A stretch of 64,000 nucleotides of DNA. Source: Rhyacichthys aspro. Its lineage: Eukaryota; Chordata; Actinopteri; Gobiiformes; Rhyacichthyidae. This document shows, one piece after another, positions 58,231 through 64,000 of this stretch. Position 1 is the stretch's first letter, and each line of letters starts with the position of its first letter. The DNA lies in the NCBI GenBank assembly GCA_036850595.1, contig CM072152.1:22705179-22769178 (forward strand). The letters are read 5' to 3'. The notes below the pieces were generated by a model. It worked only from the letters and a program-made list of their open reading frames with translations, was not told the origin of the DNA and made no database searches. The position numbers were made by a program, and so were the translations under genes.

Positions 58231-60018
58231 GTGAGTAAAACTTTTGTGTCTTCTTCAATTTACTTTAAAACATGAATGTATTATATTAAAATGTGCATGA
58301 ATAGCCTTTGTTACTGTATATTTAGCTCTACTCAGACATTTACAGTACACTTAATCTTCTTATGTGAGCCTGTAAGTAAGGACATTATTATTTTATTAAT
58401 TAATACAACTACAGGTGGTCCACTATAATTTCATTTTCTCTTCAATAATCAGAACAAACTATACAAATGAAAATAAATATATAAATGCTAGAAACATACA
58501 AGGGACAGGGACTGCAGTTGAAAACTAGCTCTGTAGCTAACACTGGCACATTTACAGAACTGTTTATTAATGTGTACTGTCCCTGTTCAAATAAACAAAT
58601 AAAAAATTAAAAAAAAATAACAGAAAACAAGTTGCTTGATGCTCAATTCAGAACAACAAAAAAAAAAAAGCACACGATAAACACTAAGGGGTTATTAAAA
58701 AGACGTTTTGTGTCTCATCCGAGGGACTTTGACTGGTCTGTGTTGAGTTTTGTCTCCTCAGAGGGGATGGTTTAACCCAGTGTCTGATGCTCAAAGAGAA
58801 GCAAAGACTTAGGTTCGTTCGAGAGGTGATGGGGCTGTTTCTTTTACTCCTCTCTCTTTTGGAGGTGTCCCGCAGACTTATGTCCACCTTCGCTGTTCTG
58901 TCTTTGAGCGGGAATCCCGAGCGTCCAATCCTGAGGGTGTATCCAGGTTTGAAATTTGGCGGGATGTTCCGTTTTGGATCTGATTCCTCTCTGTTCCTGT
59001 TATGTCTTGTCTTGGATTTGTCAAATGCCCAGTCAGGACATCCACAGACTTACAGGGCTTTGTTGTTCCTCTTTCTGTTGCCCCTGATCTTGTGGGCACC
59101 TCCTAGGATCTGTGTTGAATGGCACTGATGACTCACTGATGACTGGTGTTATACAGGGTGGTAAGAGTCCTGAACAAATGAAAAGAAATAAACAATTGGC
59201 CCTCAAAAGGGTTAGTTTCTTCATTTTTTTGTGACTGAAATGACATACTTCAGCGATGGTCGAGCATACTTAGCCATTGGTAAAGTAATAGTCTATTCCA
59301 CTGAAGAGGAGCCGATGAATATACCCCAGAAACTGCCCTCACGTTAAGCTCGAAGATTAAAAAAGAAAAACGGTAACTGGCAGGCATTTAGGTAGCACTT
59401 TTCTTTCTTCATGGCTCTCAAAACACTACATTAGGCCTCAATGTATTTAGTAAACCAGTTTTTGCTACAAACATCTGCACAAATTCAAATAAAACCTGCT
59501 CAAATCCAAGTAAAACCTGTTCAAATTCAACTTAAACCTGTTCAAATCCATCTAAACCCTGTTAAATTTCAACTTAAACCTGTTCAAATCCATCTAAACC
59601 CTGTTAAAATTCAACTTAAACCTGTTCAAATCCAGCTAAAATCAGTTCCCATAAACAGAGGAAAATAATAATTAAAGATAACTTTTATAAAATTCAAATG
59701 AAGATTAAAAAAACAAGCTTCCCAAGTGTCACCATCTGACGGGTCTTAAAAAAAAGAAAACCCATGTGACTATAAGACAGTTCAGGTGGGTTTGCAGTTG
59801 TGTACACATTCATAACTAGTCCTAATTTTATGGATTTTTGAAAGGTCTGGGTCTAAGTTTTCGCAGTCCTCTTGTACATTTCCATTTTGGTCAGTTGTCT
59901 TTGATAAATACACATAAAAACTGACATTTACAGTGTTGACAGAAAATAATACATGCTTTATAGACAACACAAGCAGTCCAGCTCTTAACCTTATGTTTGT
60001 ATGTTTTATTTTTCACAG
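58231..60018 (+). other. Presumed intron 1 of the DNase gene, no exon recognised
   Basis: Mostly AT-rich DNA with one repeat element (59,440-59,735). A 113-residue plus-strand frame at 58,787-59,128 has hydrophobic stretches but no known domain and no splice context. It is treated as chance. Confidence 0.4.
59440..59735 (-). mobile_element. Third copy of the minisatellite-bearing element, 5' truncated
   Basis: Read in reverse, it has 'gacacttgggaagcttg', 'ttctttaa'-type AT-rich flank and 'tttatgggaactg' followed by about eight 21-bp units, here alternating 'aacaggtttaagttgaattt' and 'agggtttagatggatttgaa'. 'tttttgctacaaa' at 59,459 matches the right flank of the copy at 19,687. The terminal inverted repeats are not recognisable. 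Confidence 0.7.
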
Positions 60019-60070
60019 TTTTCAGCGTTTATTATAGTTGCTAACTTTAATCAAAACAATTCAAGTCAAA

Positions 60071-63000
60071 ATGAAGATCGCCGCCTTCAATATCCAGAAG
60101 ATGGGGATCAAAAAATTCCGAAACAAGGCAGTTGTCGGCTACCTGACCAAGGTAACTCCTCAGTATCCCTTTGCAACATTTATGAGTAGTGTTAGTGTTT
60201 TATTTACAAGATGGCAATATCTTGTAGATCCTGAGTCGCTACAGCATCGTGGTCGTCCTGGAAGTGGTGGATCGAAGTGGAAAGACCATGGACATGTTAC
60301 TCACAGAACTAAACAGTCTCCGGTGAGATCTGGAGAAATTTGTCTGAATATAATATTTAAAAAATAAGTGGATCTGAGCTAAAAGCATAATTTAATGAGA
60401 TGGACGGCACCAGTCTTTGTTCCTAGTAAAAAAAAAATATTAGATTAAAATTAGAGAGGTCTAGAATATTTGCTCTTAAGGAGTATAATTTATTGTGTTT
60501 ATTTGCATTTGGAAATCTACTACAAAAAAAAAGCATCCAACTATAGATATATGAATAATAAACAATTTAGGAATTCATAAATACATTTTTTATGATTGTG
60601 ACCAAGAAAGAATTGTAGAAAATAGATCTATAAAGTTGTTTTAAACCAATCACATTTTACTAAAGCTCAAGGAACTGTATGTGTCTTGTGCTCAGCTGTA
60701 ATAAGAATCATCCATACTTGATGAAGGCCAGTAAACCACTCGGACGAGACACCTACAAGGAGCAGTTTGTCTGCTTCTACAGGTAACAATGATAATAATC
60801 AAATGCTCATTGAATAGTTTCTGGAGACAAAAGCTTCATGTTTCCCTGTGTTCTCAGAGAGGATGAGGTGACTCTGGAATCCATTTATCAGTATGAAGAC
60901 GATGAGCCCGGAGATGAAGACGCTTTTGCCAGAGAACCATTCGTCCTGCGCTTCAGATGTCCCACAACAGGTTTATACTTTTCCAATATATGGGTTTTCT
61001 TCCAACTGTTTATTATTTTTATTACATTTAAACTTTTCAAGATTGAAGATTCAGACTTGTTTTTGTTGTTTTCTGCACTAACTTTGCGTTGCTTTTTGCC
61101 TTGTTATTGTAATTATATGCCTCGACAGCTGATAATCGGGATGTATTTGAAATATAGACTTTAGTTCAAAGGCTTTCAAAAGTTTATTATCAACTTATAT
61201 CTGTTTTGGGGACAGTTGTGAAAGACCTGGTGTTGATCCCTGTCCACACAAAACCAGAGGACTCACTGAAGGAACTGGACGAGCTGCACGACGTGGTTGA
61301 AGAAGTCAGGGACTACTGGGAAAGCGATGTAAGTCAAACAAAAGAACCAGTATCAAATGCAATACAACACAGTTTCATGTGGTCATCCTCAACTTTGACT
61401 GGAATGTGTGTGTCTTTTTTGCAGAATATAGTCATTCTGGGTGACTTTAACGCAGACGGACGTTATCTCTCAAAGGTGAAACGCAAAAAGATCCGAATCA
61501 GCTCCGCGCCCTACCATTGGCTGATCCATGATGATGTCGACACCACGAGCAGTAACCGTAACGACCACACCTACGACAGGTGAGTCACAAGGATAAGAGT
61601 CTGACCTGGATCACTGTAGATTCAGGTTTTGACAGTGTTTTATTTTGTAGGATTGTGGTTTATGGAGACGCGATGCTAAATGCAGTTGTTCCAGGTTCAG
61701 CCAAGACTTTTAATTTCCAAAAGGAGTTTAAACTGGACGATGATAAAGTAAGTCCACTCTCTTTTTTACTCACAGTAAGTGGGAACAGTGTTTACAATCA
61801 TATCCACAATCATATCCTAAAAATAAGAGTGTGTCTTAGTTTAAAACAGCTTTACTGACACATATTTGTACAAAAAGCAAGAGACTAGTTTTAGGTCAAT
61901 AACAATTGGACTAAAACTATCAGCAAACAGCAAACAGGGGTTAAATAGATAGATAAATAAATAAATAAATATAAATAAAAAATATGAAAAAATATATAAA
62001 ATAATAAAAATTATAAATAAATATCAAGAATCATATATGTGGATATGAAGGGAGTATGTTTAGTTTAATTGATGGATAATTAAAATAATATAATTAAAGT
62101 AAAAACACATGCGATAATAACCTTTCTGTTTATTGGACTATAAATTGGTGAATGTAAAGTGTCTCTAGTGAATGAATGTGAGAGATGAATGGTTGTCTCT
62201 ATGTGTCTGTAAATGTCAGCTCTGTGAATAACTGCCCCCTCGCCTCAGGCCCAAAGCTGCTGGGATAGGCTCCAGTCACCCACGACCTCTAACGGAAGAA
62301 AGAGGCAGAAAAAAATGAATGAAAAATGAATGAATGGACCCACACTGATTTCAATGTTAAACAGAATAGCTTCAAAGGCTCATGGTCCTCACCGAAACAG
62401 AGAGATATTTTTTGTTACCAATTACTTCAACATATAATTGTAGAAAGAATAAGGAACTGCTAAATCAAAGTGTTTGTGCATGACTTACATGTATTTGTGT
62501 CAGTCCAGCTTAATCTGCTTCTTGTTACAACGATCCAGGACTGAAATCAGGACTAAAACCCTTAAATCTAGAGTTAAACTATTCATTAAATAGGATTAAA
62601 CCTTCAAACTAAACCAAGGTGGTGCTGTTAAACTGGGACTAAACCTAGGAGGGCAAAACAACACACAAATGAGGAGTTAAATTGGACTAAATCAGGACTA
62701 AACCTGGACTAAGTCAGAGCTAAACAAGAATAACGTATGAGACTAATGAGGAATTTAATCAGGACTAAACCAGAGCAAAACTTAGCACTGAAACATGAAT
62801 ACATGTGGCAGTAAATTATAGGGACTAACCCTGGAATAATGAGACTAAAGAGGACTTAAATCAGTACTAAAACAGGAATAAACTGAGTACTAAACCACAA
62901 CTGAACTAGGACTAAACCAAGACTGCTCCAGGACAAGTCCGGACCAGGATCTTTCCACAACAGCAGCAGGTAACAGTGACATGTTTCCTCAGGCTCGCAG

Positions 63001-63197
63001 CATCAGTGACCATTATCCTGTGGAGGTGGAGCTAAAGATGGCTCCAAAACCCAGGAAGAGGACCATGAAGTCTACGACTGAAAGAGGTCAGACGGTTCAG
63101 AGCTTATTTAATACTTTATTTCATCACCCTGTAGTGAAATACATGTGTTGTTCAAATCAATGTAAATACAGGAGGCAAAAAGAAGAAGAGGTCCTAA
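60071..63197 (+). CDS. dnase1l4: DNase I-family endonuclease, dnase1l4-like
   Basis: Ca/Mg-dependent DNA endonuclease. Exons: 60,071-60,151; 60,228-60,322; 60,696-60,782; 60,858-60,970; 61,216-61,328; 61,425-61,579; 61,651-61,747; 62,993-63,086; 63,172-63,197 (861 nt, 286 residues). The start, MKIAAFNIQ, matches the mature N-terminus of DNase I, so there is no signal peptide. An in-frame TAG at 60,035-60,037 in the same exon prevents an upstream extension, which points to an intracellular protein. Catalytic and metal residues are all present by comparison with DNase I: N7, E39 (VLEVVD), Y79 and E81 (YKEQF), H136 (PVHTKPED), D170 and N172 (GDFNADG), D214 (HTYDR) and H254 (SDHYP). The C-terminus is a basic tail (PKPRKRTMK, then GGKKKKRS), similar in kind to that of DNASE1L3. 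The fish-specific dnase1l4 assignment is from recalled similarity; dnase1l3 or l1 are less likely. Confidence 0.85.
62150..62345 (-). repeat. Teleost interspersed repeat, reverse copy
   Basis: Reverse complement of part of the repeat at 12,450-12,830: 'gggataggctccagtcaccc', 'acgacctctaacgg' and upstream 'tgaatggttgtctctatgtg'. It lies in intron 7 of the nuclease gene and ends in a 'gaatgaa' run. Confidence 0.65.
62520..62940. repeat. Degenerate 'ggactaaacc' array in intron 7 of the DNase gene
   Basis: About 20-30 loosely spaced copies of a 10-16 bp word such as 'caggactaaacctgg', 'ggactaaatcaggactaaac' and 'aatcaggactaaaccag'. The period is irregular. It belongs to the same family as 4,795-4,915. 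Confidence 0.65.
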
Positions 63198-63308
63198 AGC
63201 CAAGAAGAAAACTCCAAACAGGAAGAGGAGACAGTCCACAGCTGACCCGCCAAAATAAGACACCTGCAAAACTGAACAAATGCATTCAAATTCAGCTTAA
63301 AATATCAC

Positions 63309-63314
63309 AATAAA
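63309..63314 (+). terminator. Polyadenylation signal of the DNase gene
   Basis: AATAAA in 'tcacaataaatactc', about 110 bp after the predicted stop codon. Confidence 0.6.
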
Positions 63315-63329
63315 TACTCTTCACTAAGA

Positions 63330-64000
63330 ATAAAACTGTGTGTTTAATTTGCTGATACATATGGTTTTATTATTTTATATAAATATGAATGATTGGGAAT
63401 AAAGGAAGTAGACGTTTTATGTTTTTGATATAACTCATATATATTCAGCTGTAATAAAAACATTTGGAAACAGGACCATATTAAAACACAGAGTTGGTGT
63501 CAGAACAAATGAAAAGTACAATACATCCTGTTCTTAAAGGGATAGTTCAGTGTTTTGTTAATATGGTTCTATTATTATATATTGGTATAGACTCACATTT
63601 TAATTCAGACTCCACATTGAAGCTGAAATGTATATTTTAGGGTTGAATAAAAGAGATTCAGAATAAAAAACAAAAAATAAATGTACACATATTCTGTGTG
63701 ACACACAAATGCACTTACAGTAGTTTTTTAAATTGAAGAAGCTTTGTTAGTGTCCTTACATTGGCCCCGTTAGCAGCTATCACACAAAGCCTGTATTGTT
63801 GCTCCTGTCTGCTTCTCCAAACCTGGGGCTGTGCTGACAGTTACCTTCTGTACGTTCCCCTTAGTATCTCGTGGACTTCTTTTTACAAAAACTGGTCTGA
63901 ATTATTGTTTACATTTTCATTCCAACCTTATTCCAAACTCAGGTTCCAATAAAAGAGCAATAAAAACTTGCAAAATAGAAAAAAGAAAATAGAAAAACAG
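63330..64000. other. Downstream flank, nothing recognised
   Basis: AT-rich DNA after the nuclease gene. A 63-residue plus-strand frame at 63,761-63,952 shows no known domain. Confidence 0.5.

Noticed and set aside
58787..59128. 113-codon hydrophobic frame upstream of the DNase gene, considered as a small membrane or signal-peptide exon
   Set aside because: The hydrophobic runs are not arranged as a signal peptide joined to a donor, and the frame cannot continue into the nuclease exon because of the in-frame stop at 60,035.
59441..59668. 75-codon frame with repeated KPVQIQL-type units
   Set aside because: Reverse-strand reading of the same 21-bp repeat family, not a gene.

Overview
This is a nuclear genomic window from a bony fish, most likely a teleost. 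Genes are split by many introns with GT-AG borders in minus-strand and plus-strand orientation. The gene content (CD300/pIgR-like receptors, a dnase1l4-type nuclease, cand2 next to sec13) and the interspersed repeats (Tc1, L2/Rex-like LINE, small inverted-repeat elements, the 'gtcgcgggtggctggagcctatcccag' type repeat) fit teleosts. The ORF reading frames only make sense after splicing; I assembled exon chains by hand and checked that phases close. Layout: (1) 1-16,499 holds no exon I can recognise. It is probably intron 1 of an angiopoietin gene on the minus strand and is full of repeats. (2) 16,500-16,871, minus strand: first coding exon of an angiopoietin (best match angpt1). (3) 17.5-24.8 kb: intergenic, with one repeat element carrying a 21-bp minisatellite. 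(4) 24,855-31,215 and 32,966-37,853, plus strand: two tandem CD300/polymeric-Ig-receptor-like genes, each with signal peptide, three V-type Ig domains, stalk, transmembrane helix and a tyrosine-motif (ITIM/ITSM-like) tail. (5) 38,896-52,453, minus strand: complete cand2, 24 coding exons, 1,235 codons plus stop. (6) 53,112-56,479, plus strand: complete sec13, 9 coding exons, 320 residues, head-to-head with cand2 across a 658-bp gap. (7) 57.5-58.0 kb: LINE reverse-transcriptase remnant. (8) about 58.2-63.3 kb, plus strand: a DNase I-family gene (dnase1l4-like), 286 residues, with all catalytic residues. The genes do not form a pathway: immune receptor signalling, cullin-ligase exchange, COPII/nuclear-pore/GATOR2 function and DNA cleavage sit side by side. 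The most unusual structures are a 2-kb minisatellite in cand2 whose 52-bp unit is a copy of the intron 9/exon 10 splice acceptor (38 decoy copies in front of the real one), and a dispersed 21-bp minisatellite that travels inside a mobile element and has expanded to different lengths at several places. No wholly new gene system was found.
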